A DNA stretch of 24,432 nt from Pseudomonas fluorescens (lineage in GTDB: Bacteria; Pseudomonadota; Alphaproteobacteria; UBA2136; UBA6156), in the NCBI GenBank assembly GCA_003241595.1, contig QFOU01000016.1:1-24432 (forward strand), read 5' to 3'. The notes beneath the pieces were generated by a model, which was given only the letters and a program-made list of their open reading frames with translations, ran no database searches and was not told where the DNA came from. Positions 1-7,811 of this stretch are shown piece by piece (within the stretch, counting starts at the first letter, position 1; every line of letters starts with the position of its first letter). The position numbers and the translations under genes were made by a program.

Positions 1-3
1 GAT

Positions 4-729
4 ATGACCACCGCAGCTCAACCCCAGCACGTCGCATTCATTATGGATGGCAATGGCCGTTGGGCGCAAAAGCGCGGCCTTGCACGCCTTAAAGGCCACG
101 CCGAGGGGATTGAGACCGTTCGCCACGTCTGCGAAGAGCTGGTCAAGGTCGGCGTGCCCTACGCCACCTTCTACGCCTTTAGCACCGAAAACTGGAAACG
201 CTCGTGGGAAGAGGTGAGCGGTCTGTTCACTCTCATGCGCAGCTATTTCAAATCGGAAATGAAGGCGCTGAACGAGAAGAACATCCGCGTGCGCTTTATC
301 GGAGACCGCTCGGAATCTTCCCGCCTGCCAGCCGATATCCTCACTCTGATGAACGATGTGGAGGCTGAAACCGCCAACAACACCGCGCTCACTGCCACTT
401 TCGCCATCAACTACAGCGGACGCGACGAACTCCTCCGCGCCACTCAAAAACTGGCCGAGGAATTTGCCGCCACCGGCACGCATATTACGGCAGAAGTGCT
501 GGAAACCGCGCTGGATACCCACGGTATCCCCGACCCCGATCTTGTGGTGCGCACCAGTGGCGAGCAACGCATCTCCAATTTCCTGCTCTGGCAGGTCGCC
601 TATTCCGAATTCTATTTCGCCAACGTGGCATGGCCCGAATTCACGGCCACCCACCTGCACGAAGCTCTCAGCAGCTTCGGCAACCGCGAACGACGCTTCG
701 GCGCCGTCCCCACGGCGTCAGTCGCCTAA
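4..729 (+). CDS. uppS: Undecaprenyl diphosphate synthase (cis-prenyltransferase)
   Basis: Adds cis-isopentenyl units to farnesyl-PP to make undecaprenyl-PP, the lipid carrier for peptidoglycan and O-antigen units; it acts at the cytosolic face of the inner membrane. The 241 residues match the usual family length. Visible motifs are FIMDGNGRWA near residues 12-21 (with the catalytic Asp and the pyrophosphate-binding loop), FSTENWKR near 60, and the C-terminal block RTSGEQRISNFLLWQ followed by YSEFYF and a WPEF segment. The ATG at 4 sits at the window edge, so its RBS cannot be judged. A hairpin terminator follows 18 nt after the stop. The usual downstream partners cdsA and dxr are missing here. 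Confidence 0.96.
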   Translation: MTTAAQPQHVAFIMDGNGRWAQKRGLARLKGHAEGIETVRHVCEELVKVGVPYATFYAFSTENWKRSWEEVSGLFTLMRSYFKSEMKALNEKNIRVRFIGDRSESSRLPADILTLMNDVEAETANNTALTATFAINYSGRDELLRATQKLAEEFAATGTHITAEVLETALDTHGIPDPDLVVRTSGEQRISNFLLWQVAYSEFYFANVAWPEFTATHLHEALSSFGNRERRFGAVPTASVA

Positions 730-746
730 CCATAGGCATAAAAAGA

Positions 747-775
747 AGAGGGGCCTATGCCCCTCTCATTCTTTT
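747..775 (+). terminator. Intrinsic terminator after uppS
   Basis: Stem GAGGGGC (748-754) pairs with GCCCCTC (759-765) around a CTAT loop, extendable by one A-U pair to 747/766. The T-rich tail is imperfect (TCATTCTTTT). It separates uppS from rseP. Confidence 0.75.
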
Positions 776-807
776 GCTTGGCAACGCCCGCAATCCTCAA
801 ATCGGCC

Positions 808-834
808 ACTTCGCTCCCTGCGGCACAGCGAAGT
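808..834. repeat. 8-bp inverted repeat
   Basis: ACTTCGCT (808-815) and AGCGAAGT (827-834) are perfect inverted copies around an 11-nt loop. There is no T-tract, so it is not an obvious terminator. Function unknown. Confidence 0.5.
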
Positions 835-1007
835 CATGTCCGACAGCTCAAAAAGATCATCTCGCTCACCCGCGCAAGTAATCGCGCCAAAAGTCGAACA
901 AATCCAAACCCCCTTGCGCACCATTCCACACGCCTCGCTCACGTTTTTCGAAAAAAATCCAACCCTTTCAACCCCCGTCGCTCACCTGGGTGGTGTTAGT
1001 TAACATA

Positions 1008-1036
1008 TTGACATTTATATAAAAATAGTATATAAT
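1008..1036 (+). promoter_or_regulatory. Exact-consensus sigma70-type promoter upstream of rseP
   Basis: TTGACA (1008-1013), a 17-bp spacer (1014-1030) and TATAAT (1031-1036) match the housekeeping consensus at all 12 positions with the optimal spacing. Transcription is expected to start near 1043, leaving about 110 nt before the rseP ATG. Confidence 0.85.
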
Positions 1037-1117
1037 ACTCTCATCAAATCGCCAAAATCCGCCATTCCACCTGCCTTACTTGCACTCATTTCCCCATCAG
1101 GAACTGCGCAATTCCGC

Positions 1118-1147
1118 TTGTCGTTGAACTTAAAAAAATCCTAAACT
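1118..1147 (+). promoter_or_regulatory. Possible second, leaderless promoter of rseP
   Basis: TTGTCG (1118-1123), an 18-nt spacer and TAAACT (1142-1147), which ends exactly 6 nt before the ATG at 1154. No Shine-Dalgarno sequence precedes that ATG. The same TAAACT-N6-ATG layout recurs at 17763. Weak on its own. Confidence 0.35.
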
Positions 1148-1153
1148 CCGCCC

Positions 1154-2371
1154 ATGCAAAACACCATTTCCCAGCCCGATTTCCTGTCTCATCTCGCCAC
1201 ACTCGCCCAGTCCATTCCGGGCGGTACCACGGCCTTCACCGTCGTGCTCTTTATCCTTGTTCTGGGCTTGCTCATCTTCGTCCACGAGATGGGCCACTAC
1301 CTCGCCGCCCGCTCGGTTGGTATCCGCGTAGAAGCCTTCAGCATTGGCTTTGGCCGCGAAATCTTTGGCTGGAACGACAAGCACGGCACCCGCTGGAAGA
1401 TTGGCTGGATGCCCATGGGCGGCTACGTGCAAATGCATGGCCAGGAAGATGGTAAGGCCTATAGCCACGTAGAGGATTCCGACTCTTACTCGGCCAAATC
1501 CGTCTGGCAGCGCGCGTGGGTGATCGTCGCAGGCCCGCTGGCAAACCTGCTCTTCGGTTTCGTCCTGTTGCTCGCGGTCATGCTGGGCGGGGAGCACCGT
1601 CTCATGGCACAAGTCGGCCAAACGGTGCCGGATATGCCCGCCGCTGCGGTCTTCCAGACGGGCGATACGATTTTAGCAATTAACACGGAACCGGTTGCCG
1701 ACTGGGACGCATTCCAAAAAACGGTGCAGGACAATCTCGACAAGCCTATGGAAGTAACATTCGACCGCGCTGGTCAAATGCAGACCGCCAGCCTGTCACC
1801 CAAGGTCTCCCAGTTCACCGATCGCCTTGGTAATGAGCATACTGTCGGCCGCCTTGGTATTGCTCCAAGCTATGCCACTTTCGTCGTACAGCACCCGCCG
1901 ATCGAGGCTGTCTCCCGCGCAGCTGAACGTACTTGGGAAATCACCAGCCTCACGGTCATATCGCTCTACAAGCTTCTGATCGGCGCGGTTTCTGCCGATA
2001 ACCTCACCGGCCCGCTCGGTATTGCCAATCTGACTGGTCAAACGGCTTCCAGTGGACTGTTCGCGCTCACCATGTTCATGGTTGTTATCACCATTAACCT
2101 CTGCATCGTGAACCTCTTCCCGCTGCCGGTTCTCGATGGTGGCCACTTGGTATTTCTCGTCTATGAAAAGCTGCGCGGCAAACCGCTGGGCATGAAGGCG
2201 CAGGAGTGGGCTTTCCGCTTCGGGTTGGCCTGTATCATTGGCCTTGCCGGTTTCGCCACCTTTAACGACGTTAAGAATTTTGGCTTCATTAAAAAGGATG
2301 TGTCCGACATTCCGGTTGAAAATGCCACGGTTCCAGCCGCGTCTGCCGCTTCGATTCCGGTTGCTGAATAA
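1154..2371 (+). CDS. rseP: Site-2 intramembrane zinc metalloprotease RseP
   Basis: Cleaves membrane-embedded anti-sigma factors (and probably remnant signal peptides) within the inner membrane as part of the envelope-stress cascade. Over 405 residues it shows a first membrane helix carrying the zinc motif HEMGH (44-48), a following GWMPMGGYVQM loop (85-94), a second helix near 122-145, one PDZ domain at roughly 155-215, and the third metal-ligand region PLPVLDGGH (323-331). E. coli RseP carries two PDZ domains; I can place only one here. An Ala/Pro/Ser-rich tail follows the last helix. Start: the ATG at 1154 gives a full N-terminal helix but has no SD, so initiation may be leaderless or depend on the long leader from 1043. 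A strong terminator follows the stop. Confidence 0.96.
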   Translation: MQNTISQPDFLSHLATLAQSIPGGTTAFTVVLFILVLGLLIFVHEMGHYLAARSVGIRVEAFSIGFGREIFGWNDKHGTRWKIGWMPMGGYVQMHGQEDGKAYSHVEDSDSYSAKSVWQRAWVIVAGPLANLLFGFVLLLAVMLGGEHRLMAQVGQTVPDMPAAAVFQTGDTILAINTEPVADWDAFQKTVQDNLDKPMEVTFDRAGQMQTASLSPKVSQFTDRLGNEHTVGRLGIAPSYATFVVQHPPIEAVSRAAERTWEITSLTVISLYKLLIGAVSADNLTGPLGIANLTGQTASSGLFALTMFMVVITINLCIVNLFPLPVLDGGHLVFLVYEKLRGKPLGMKAQEWAFRFGLACIIGLAGFATFNDVKNFGFIKKDVSDIPVENATVPAASAASIPVAE

Positions 2372-2398
2372 GCCTTTCTCCAGAAAAGGTTAGGGGAG

Positions 2399-2424
2399 GG
2401 GCGGTCACACCGCCCTTCCTTTTT
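2399..2424 (+). terminator. Intrinsic terminator after rseP
   Basis: GGGCGGT (2399-2405), CAC loop, ACCGCCC (2409-2415), then TTCCTTTTT. It separates rseP from bamA, so bamA needs its own promoter. Confidence 0.85.
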
Positions 2425-2457
2425 GCCACACCTGCAGGCACCTGTATAAGCTGGCAC

Positions 2458-2484
2458 TTGCGTTTGGGGCCGCTGGACTATACT
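2458..2484 (+). promoter_or_regulatory. Candidate bamA promoter
   Basis: TTGCGT (2458-2463) and TATACT (2479-2484) with a short 15-bp spacer. The expected start near 2491 lies downstream of the TTG at 2486, which argues for the ATG at 2519 as the bamA start. Confidence 0.4.
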
Positions 2485-2518
2485 CTTGCGCCAAATGGTA
2501 CCAAAAAGAGTCTCCTAC

Positions 2519-4792
2519 ATGTTCCTCCGCCGCTTTGCAGCTTCCACTGCCATCGTAGCTTCTGCTGCACTTACTCCCGTCTTTGTGTCGGCCGAACCAA
2601 TTACCGCCATCAAGGTTACCGGCACCGAGCGTGTCGAGCTCGAAACGGTGCAAACCTACCTGCCGTTCAAGGTTGGCGATAACTTCGATCCGTCGCAGTC
2701 GTCCTACCTTCTGCGCAGCCTGTACGCGACAGGCCTGTTTGCCAACGTCGAAATCGGTCAAGCCGATGGTGTTGTCACCGTGAAGGTTGTCGAAAACCCG
2801 CTGGTCAACAAAGTTGTGTTCGAAGGTAACGACGACATCGACAGCAAACGCCTCGAGGAAATGGTCAGCCTCAAGCCCCGCAACATTTACTCCCCCGCCA
2901 AAGTGCAGGCCGATGTGCAAACTCTGCAGGCCGCTTATCGTAGCCGCGGACGCTTCACCACTAACATCCGTGCTCAGCTCATTCAACGCGATCAAAACCG
3001 CGTAGACGTTGTGTATAAGATCGAAGAAGGTGCCAAAACCCGTATCTCCAGCATCAACTTCGTTGGTAACAGCAAGTTCGATGATGCCGACCTGTCGCAA
3101 TCTATTGCTACTAAGGAAAGCACATGGTGGCGCTTCCTCTCCACTTCTGACAGCTACGACCCAGCCCGTATCGAAGTGGATAAAGATCTCCTGCGTCGCT
3201 ACTACCTCACGCGTGGTTACGCCGATGTTCAAGTCACCAGCGCCGTAGCTGAGCTGACTCGCGACCGCAAGGACTTCATCATCACTTACACCATCTTCGA
3301 AGGCCCGCGTTACGACTTTGGCAAGGTTGGTCTGGCCCTGAAGGCGGAGGCTGAAGGTCTCGATATGGCTGCCCTCTCCAAAGATGTCTCTCTGAAGCAA
3401 GGTGAACTTTTCAACGCCAAACGTGTCGATGACAACACCGATAAGCTGATCGATACCCTAGGAAGCAAGGGCTTTGCCTTCTTGGATGTGAAGCCGGACT
3501 ACGCCAAGAATGAAGCGAACCGCACGATTGATATCACCTTTAACGTAACCCCCGGACCACGCGTTTATGTCAATCGCATTAACGTGGAAGGCAACACACG
3601 CACCCGCGATAACGTGGTTCGCCGCGAAATGCGTCTGGCCGAAGGTGATGCTTACTCCTCTGAAAAGCTCAAGCGCTCGCGCGATCGCCTGACCTACCTC
3701 GGCTACTTCCAGAATGTGGATGTAACCCGTCAGGAGACCGACCAGCCCGACCGTGTCGATCTGGATGTGAAGGTTAAGGAGCAATCCACTGGTGAGTTCA
3801 ACGTAGGTGCCGGTTACTCCACTTACGACGGTATCTTGGCTACCGCCAATGCCACCGAGCGCAACTTCCTTGGTAAGGGCCAGCAAGTGACAGTCGACTT
3901 CGCTGTGTCGCAACGCCAGCAGAACTTCAACCTCGGCTTCACCGAACCCTACTTCCTGGGTCAAGAGCTTGCCGCAGGTGGTGACGTATTCAATACGAAG
4001 ACCGACTTCCAGGATGAAGCAGGTTACGACACCAACGCCAAGGGTCTTGCTCTTCGCATGGGCTTCCCATTGTCCGAGTTTGCTCGTAATGATCTCCGCC
4101 TTGGTTACAAGGAAACCGAGATCGACAACATCGGTACTAACGCCTCGCAATTCGTACGCGATGCGGCTGGCTCGCGTGAAGCTCTCTCGCTCACCAACAC
4201 TTGGTCACGCGATACTCGCGATAGCACTCTGCGCCCCACACGTGGTTACCGCATCAGTGCCAGCGGTGAATACGCAGGCTTTGGTCTCGATACCGAATAC
4301 CTCCGTGGTAACCTAAGTGGTAGCTATAACTATCAGGTAATGGAAGACTGGGTGCTTACAGTTGGTGGCCGTGCCGGTGTAGTAGAGCCGATGGGCGATA
4401 CTCTGCCGCTTTACGAACACTACATGGGTGGTGGTCAAACTCTCCGTGGATTTGAATATGGTGGGATTGGCCCTCGCGACCGTGCAACTGGCGATGCCCT
4501 TGGTGGTAAGTACATGTTTGGCCATAATATCGACCTGACCTTCCCGTTGGGCGATACTCTCAGCGAAATGGGCGTGAATGGTGTGCTCTTTACCGATGGT
4601 GGCTATGTGTCCGACTTCGACACATCCAGCCCGCTGATCGAAGACAGCAAGCTCTACCGTATTTCAGCAGGTGCAGGTGTGCACTGGCGTAGTCCGATTG
4701 GTCCGCTGCGTATCGAGTTCGGTATGCCTGTCGTGAAGTCTGACGAGGACCGCGATCAGATCTTCAGTTTCTCGGTGGGAACACGTTTCTAG
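2519..4792 (+). CDS. bamA: Outer-membrane protein assembly factor BamA
   Basis: Core of the BAM complex, which folds and inserts beta-barrel proteins into the outer membrane. The 757 residues begin with a signal peptide (MFLRR, hydrophobic Ala-rich core, cleavage after about FVSA). Next comes a long periplasmic region of repeated POTRA-type units, recognisable by recurring blocks such as VVFEGNDDID, INFVGNSKFDD and INVEGNTRTRDNV. The C-terminal 16-strand-type barrel contains the lid-loop motif LRGF (RGF at 643-645) and ends in Phe (GTRF), the recognition signature of BAM clients. The frame extends 11 codons upstream to a TTG at 2486, but the ATG at 2519 gives a normal signal peptide and follows an AAAGAG element. 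No terminator separates it from skp. Confidence 0.97.
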   Translation: MFLRRFAASTAIVASAALTPVFVSAEPITAIKVTGTERVELETVQTYLPFKVGDNFDPSQSSYLLRSLYATGLFANVEIGQADGVVTVKVVENPLVNKVVFEGNDDIDSKRLEEMVSLKPRNIYSPAKVQADVQTLQAAYRSRGRFTTNIRAQLIQRDQNRVDVVYKIEEGAKTRISSINFVGNSKFDDADLSQSIATKESTWWRFLSTSDSYDPARIEVDKDLLRRYYLTRGYADVQVTSAVAELTRDRKDFIITYTIFEGPRYDFGKVGLALKAEAEGLDMAALSKDVSLKQGELFNAKRVDDNTDKLIDTLGSKGFAFLDVKPDYAKNEANRTIDITFNVTPGPRVYVNRINVEGNTRTRDNVVRREMRLAEGDAYSSEKLKRSRDRLTYLGYFQNVDVTRQETDQPDRVDLDVKVKEQSTGEFNVGAGYSTYDGILATANATERNFLGKGQQVTVDFAVSQRQQNFNLGFTEPYFLGQELAAGGDVFNTKTDFQDEAGYDTNAKGLALRMGFPLSEFARNDLRLGYKETEIDNIGTNASQFVRDAAGSREALSLTNTWSRDTRDSTLRPTRGYRISASGEYAGFGLDTEYLRGNLSGSYNYQVMEDWVLTVGGRAGVVEPMGDTLPLYEHYMGGGQTLRGFEYGGIGPRDRATGDALGGKYMFGHNIDLTFPLGDTLSEMGVNGVLFTDGGYVSDFDTSSPLIEDSKLYRISAGAGVHWRSPIGPLRIEFGMPVVKSDEDRDQIFSFSVGTRF

Positions 4793-4838
4793 GTCATAAC
4801 TAAAATTATTGAAAAATAATCAGGGGGAGTAATTAACA

Positions 4839-5372
4839 ATGAACACCACTATCCGCACGAGTCTCGCGGCGCTGGCCATCGCTGTGGCTGGTGTCACAGG
4901 CGCGCACGCCCAAGCCGCCAAGGCTCCAACGGTTGCCGTATTTGATGCTCAACAGGTCATTAATGGTACCAACGCAGCTAAGCGCGCGATTGCCGATCTG
5001 ACCGGCAAACGTAACGCCGCCCAATCTAAGATTGATGCTCTGGAAAAGCCGCTGTTGGAAAAACAGCAAAAGCTCCGCAGCCAACAAGGCGTAATGGCGG
5101 CTGATAAGTTCCAACAGGCTCAGGCTGAATTCGCTAAAGAGCTCGGTGCATTCCGTCAACAGGCTCAAAAGATCCAAACCGATCTCGATGAGCAGAACCT
5201 CAAACTCCGTAAGCAGATTGCCGACTCCGTGAAGAGCGCTGTTGAAGCTATTGCTAAGGAAAAGGGCTACGATATCGTTCTGCCCAAAGGCGTAACTTTC
5301 TACACCAGCGCCAATGTACCGGATATCAGTGCCGATGCACTTGCCCGTGCGAATAAGGCCCTCGACCAATAA
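4839..5372 (+). CDS. skp: Periplasmic chaperone Skp/OmpH
   Basis: Trimeric periplasmic holdase that escorts unfolded outer-membrane proteins to BamA. The 177 residues start with a signal peptide (charged MNTTIRTS, Ala-rich core, cleavage after about GAHA). A short beta segment (TVAVFDAQQVIN) is followed by a long Gln/Lys/Ala-rich helical hairpin typical of Skp tentacles (about residues 55-130) and a closing block, VKSAVEAIAKEKGYDIVLPKG. The ATG at 4839 has a strong SD (GGGGGAG, 4823-4829). The gene lies 46 nt after bamA with no terminator between them, so co-transcription is likely, and an 11-bp terminator follows. Confidence 0.93.
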   Translation: MNTTIRTSLAALAIAVAGVTGAHAQAAKAPTVAVFDAQQVINGTNAAKRAIADLTGKRNAAQSKIDALEKPLLEKQQKLRSQQGVMAADKFQQAQAEFAKELGAFRQQAQKIQTDLDEQNLKLRKQIADSVKSAVEAIAKEKGYDIVLPKGVTFYTSANVPDISADALARANKALDQ

Positions 5373-5385
5373 TTTGGCGAGCAGT

Positions 5386-5411
5386 AAAAAGGAGGCTCCG
5401 GCCTCCTTTTT
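5386..5411. terminator. Strong terminator after skp
   Basis: AAAAAGGAGGC (5386-5396) and GCCTCCTTTTT (5401-5411) form an 11-bp stem around TCCG. Its symmetric A/T flanks would allow function on either strand, but only the upstream bamA-skp transcript is evident. It implies an independent start for lpxD. Confidence 0.9.
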
Positions 5412-5479
5412 CAGCGCCTTTATAAGCGTTTTCGTAGGGCTTTTGTACGCTGGTAATTCCAAAAAGTACATTCCTCGTG

Positions 5480-5485
5480 TAAAGT
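5480..5485 (+). promoter_or_regulatory. Candidate -10 element for lpxD
   Basis: TAAAGT ends exactly 6 nt before the lpxD ATG (5492), which has no SD, consistent with a leaderless message. An alternative start signal slightly upstream is TTGTAC (5443-5448) with TACATT (5467-5472), spacer 18. The sequence does not decide between them. Confidence 0.35.
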
Positions 5486-5491
5486 ACGTTC

Positions 5492-6532
5492 ATGTCCATC
5501 ACGCTCCAAACTCTTTGCGAACACCTTGGCCTTCCCGTGCCGGAAGGTAAGGGCAACCTCACATTCAACGCTGTGCGTCCCTTGCACGAAGCCGGCCCGA
5601 ATGATGTTAGCTTCTTCGATAACCAACTGTACAAGCATGGCGCGCGCACAACTGCAGCCGGTGCCGTACTGATTCGTGAGAAAGATGCTTCTATTCTGCC
5701 GGAGAACGCAATTGCACTGCTGACCAACCAGCCTTACGTCGCATTTGCCCGTACTCTGCAATTGCTGTACCCCGAACCCCAGCTCGAAGGCGGTATTTCT
5801 CAGTTCGCTGTCGTATCTGGTAGCGCAAAAATTCATCCTACCGCTCGCATAGAGCCTTATGCAGTAGTGTACGAGAATGCGAATATCGGTGCTCACGCCC
5901 ATATTGGCGCTCACTCAGTTATTGGTAAAGGCGTTATCGTTGGTGCTGGTACACGTATTGGTGCCCATGTCACGCTTCAAAAAACCATATTAGGCCCCAA
6001 CTGCATTATCCACCCGGGTGTGCGTATTGGGCAGGATGGGTTTGGCTTTGCCGTCGCTCAAGATAAGATCATCAAGGTGCCGCAAGTCGGTAATGTGCGC
6101 ATCGGTGCAGAAGTCGAAGTCGGTGCTAATACCACCATCGACTGCGGTGCACTTGGCGATACAATCATCGAAGATATGGTGAAAATCGATAATCAGGTCC
6201 AGATCGGCCACAACGTGAAGATCGGCCGCGGTAGCCGTGTGGTATCGCAGGTCGGTATTGCAGGTAGCGCGTCTCTGGGGGCATTCACCGTTATCGGCGG
6301 GCAGTCGGGTGTGGCAGGTCACACTACTATTGCCGATCGCGTGATGGTTGCCGCTCGTTCAGGGGTTACCAAATCTCTCAGCAATGTCGGAGAAGTTGTC
6401 GCAGGCGTGCCTGCCGTGCCAATTCTCGAGTGGCGTAAAAGCGTGGCCACTCTGGCGCGTCTTACCAAGATGGCCCATAAGCCTGCCGAAAAAACGACCG
6501 AACCCGTCGCAACTGAAGATGAATCTGCATGA
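5492..6532 (+). CDS. lpxD: UDP-3-O-acylglucosamine N-acyltransferase LpxD
   Basis: Transfers a 3-hydroxyacyl chain from ACP to the 2-amino group of UDP-3-O-acylglucosamine, the third step of lipid A synthesis, in the cytosol. In 346 residues it has the N-terminal uridine-binding domain (about 1-105), a left-handed beta-helix of hexapeptide repeats (about 110-300) and a C-terminal helix. The family motif IRIGQDGFGFA-type block is visible at about 177-187, and the catalytic His is H240 in DNQVQIGHNVKIG. Its stop overlaps the fabZ start in an ATGA. It follows the skp terminator and opens the lpxD-fabZ-lpxA-lpxI-lpxB run. Confidence 0.97.
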   Translation: MSITLQTLCEHLGLPVPEGKGNLTFNAVRPLHEAGPNDVSFFDNQLYKHGARTTAAGAVLIREKDASILPENAIALLTNQPYVAFARTLQLLYPEPQLEGGISQFAVVSGSAKIHPTARIEPYAVVYENANIGAHAHIGAHSVIGKGVIVGAGTRIGAHVTLQKTILGPNCIIHPGVRIGQDGFGFAVAQDKIIKVPQVGNVRIGAEVEVGANTTIDCGALGDTIIEDMVKIDNQVQIGHNVKIGRGSRVVSQVGIAGSASLGAFTVIGGQSGVAGHTTIADRVMVAARSGVTKSLSNVGEVVAGVPAVPILEWRKSVATLARLTKMAHKPAEKTTEPVATEDESA

Positions 6533-6972
6533 GCCAAACGCTAACCCGCTCTCAAATTGAAGACCTGATTCCCCACCGCAACCCTATCCTGCTCTTGGAT
6601 GAAGTGACCGGCTGGGAAGCCGACACATGGTTGGAATCCAAACATCTGTTTGCCGAGAACAACCCGCATTTCGAAGGTCACTTCCCGGGCAACCCCATGC
6701 TGCCAGGCGTATTGATGGTCGAGGCTATGGCGCAGTCCGCTGCTGTGCTGACCAGCCTTACACGCGGTCTTACATCGCAAACCGCATATTATGTGTTTAC
6801 AGGTATTGAGAATGTTCAATTCCGCACCTCGTTGTTGCCCGGCCAAACGCTGGACATGCGCGTGGAAAAAGTACGCGACAAAATGAATCTCTATCAATTC
6901 ACCGGTACAGCCCATGTTGAGGGCAAACTGGCTGCCAAAGCCACCTTCACCGCCAAACTCATTCTAAAGTAA
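6529..6972 (+). CDS. fabZ: 3-hydroxyacyl-ACP dehydratase FabZ
   Basis: Dehydrates 3-hydroxyacyl-ACP in fatty-acid elongation and thereby competes with LpxA/LpxD for the same hydroxyacyl-ACP pool, which explains its place inside the lpx cluster. At 147 residues it has the hot-dog-fold length. The active-site block HFEGHFPGNPMLPGVLMVEA carries H51 and E65, and AMAQSAAVL follows. The start overlaps the end of lpxD by 4 nt, indicating translational coupling; lpxA begins 5 nt after the stop. Confidence 0.97.
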   Translation: MSQTLTRSQIEDLIPHRNPILLLDEVTGWEADTWLESKHLFAENNPHFEGHFPGNPMLPGVLMVEAMAQSAAVLTSLTRGLTSQTAYYVFTGIENVQFRTSLLPGQTLDMRVEKVRDKMNLYQFTGTAHVEGKLAAKATFTAKLILK

Positions 6973-6977
6973 ATCTC

Positions 6978-7781
6978 ATGGCCACTATCCATCCTACTGC
7001 TATTATCGAAGACGGTGCCAAGCTTGGCGAAGGCGTCATCATTGGCCCGTACTGCACCATTGGCGCAGAAGTTTCGCTGGGCGCAGGCTCTCGCCTTGTA
7101 AGTCATGTCGTTATCACGGGCAAAACCATGATTGGCCAAAACAACGTGATCTATCCATTTGCCTCTTTAGGCCAACCATCGCCCGACCGTAAGTATAAGG
7201 GCGAGGCCGCAACCCTTACAGTGGGAGATAACAACGATATCCGCGAAGGCGTCACCATGCACATCGGTACGGGGGCCGATAAAGGCACTACCACCGTGGG
7301 CAGCAATAACTTGTTTATGGCGGGTAGCCACGTCGCACACGATTGCGTCGTGGGCAGCAATGTCATTATCGCTAACTACACTCAGTTGGCGGGCCATGTC
7401 GAAATCGCAGATAACGTCACTATCGGGGGCCTTTCCGGTATCCACCAGCACGTCCGCGTGGGTAACCACGCTATTATCGGCGGCCATACGGCGGTCGATC
7501 ATGACGTACCTCCCTACGCGAGCGTTTCTGGCCGTCGCGCGACTCTCAAGGGCCTCAACCTTGTCGGCCTCCGTCGCCGCGGGTTCGAAAAAACTCTGAT
7601 CCGCGAACTCGACGACGCCTACGACTTTCTCTTCGACGAGTCTGCCGATAATGAAGACATGCCACTCACCGAACGTGCAACTAAACTCAAACGTCGCACC
7701 AAAACGGCCGAAGTCAAAGCGCTGGCCGAATTTGTACTCAGTACCCACCGCGGCCTCACCGGCTACGATGAAGACGAATAG
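6978..7781 (+). CDS. lpxA: UDP-N-acetylglucosamine acyltransferase LpxA
   Basis: Catalyses the first lipid A step, 3-O-acylation of UDP-GlcNAc from 3-hydroxyacyl-ACP, as a cytosolic trimer. The 267 residues are the usual length. Hexapeptide repeats start immediately (IHPTAIIEDGAKLGEGVIIG) and run to about residue 190, followed by a helical C-terminal domain with the GLNLVGLRRRGF hinge. The catalytic His is H121 in GSHVAHDCVVG. It lies 5 nt after fabZ with only a weak RBS, so coupling with fabZ is likely. Confidence 0.97.
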   Translation: MATIHPTAIIEDGAKLGEGVIIGPYCTIGAEVSLGAGSRLVSHVVITGKTMIGQNNVIYPFASLGQPSPDRKYKGEAATLTVGDNNDIREGVTMHIGTGADKGTTTVGSNNLFMAGSHVAHDCVVGSNVIIANYTQLAGHVEIADNVTIGGLSGIHQHVRVGNHAIIGGHTAVDHDVPPYASVSGRRATLKGLNLVGLRRRGFEKTLIRELDDAYDFLFDESADNEDMPLTERATKLKRRTKTAEVKALAEFVLSTHRGLTGYDEDE

Positions 7782-7811
7782 AATTCAGCGTAATTAAGAG
7801 ATAAAAAGAAT

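Larger units (their letters stand above)
730..1153 (+). other. 424-nt gap where cdsA and dxr are usually found
   Basis: No convincing gene is seen. Short open frames here have no RBS, no family resemblance and arginine/proline/serine-rich, non-protein-like translations. The gap contains the uppS terminator, an 8-bp inverted repeat (808-834), three copies of TCGCTCAC (862-869, 935-942, 978-985), a TTTTTCGAAAAA palindrome (944-955) and the strong rseP promoter (1008-1036). In many proteobacteria cdsA and dxr lie between uppS and rseP; I infer they are elsewhere in this genome. Confidence 0.7.

Noticed and set aside
356..1003. 215-codon plus-strand open frame overlapping uppS and the gap
   Set aside because: Out of frame with uppS, Pro/Ser/Arg-rich, no RBS, and crosses the uppS terminator.
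2452..2470. TGGCAC element resembling a sigma54 -24 box
   Set aside because: No TTGC -12 element at the required 5-nt spacing; a sigma70-like pair is present instead.
2486..2518. TTG start giving BamA an 11-residue extension
   Set aside because: Would disrupt a normal signal peptide and lies upstream of the transcription start expected from TATACT at 2479.
2405..3400. 331-codon minus-strand open frame across bamA
   Set aside because: Antisense to the well-supported bamA frame. It arises from codon bias, resembles nothing known, and runs through the rseP terminator.
5984..7450. Periodic isoleucine/glycine repeats suggesting a DNA tandem repeat
   Set aside because: They are hexapeptide repeats of LpxD and LpxA; the DNA itself is not repetitive.
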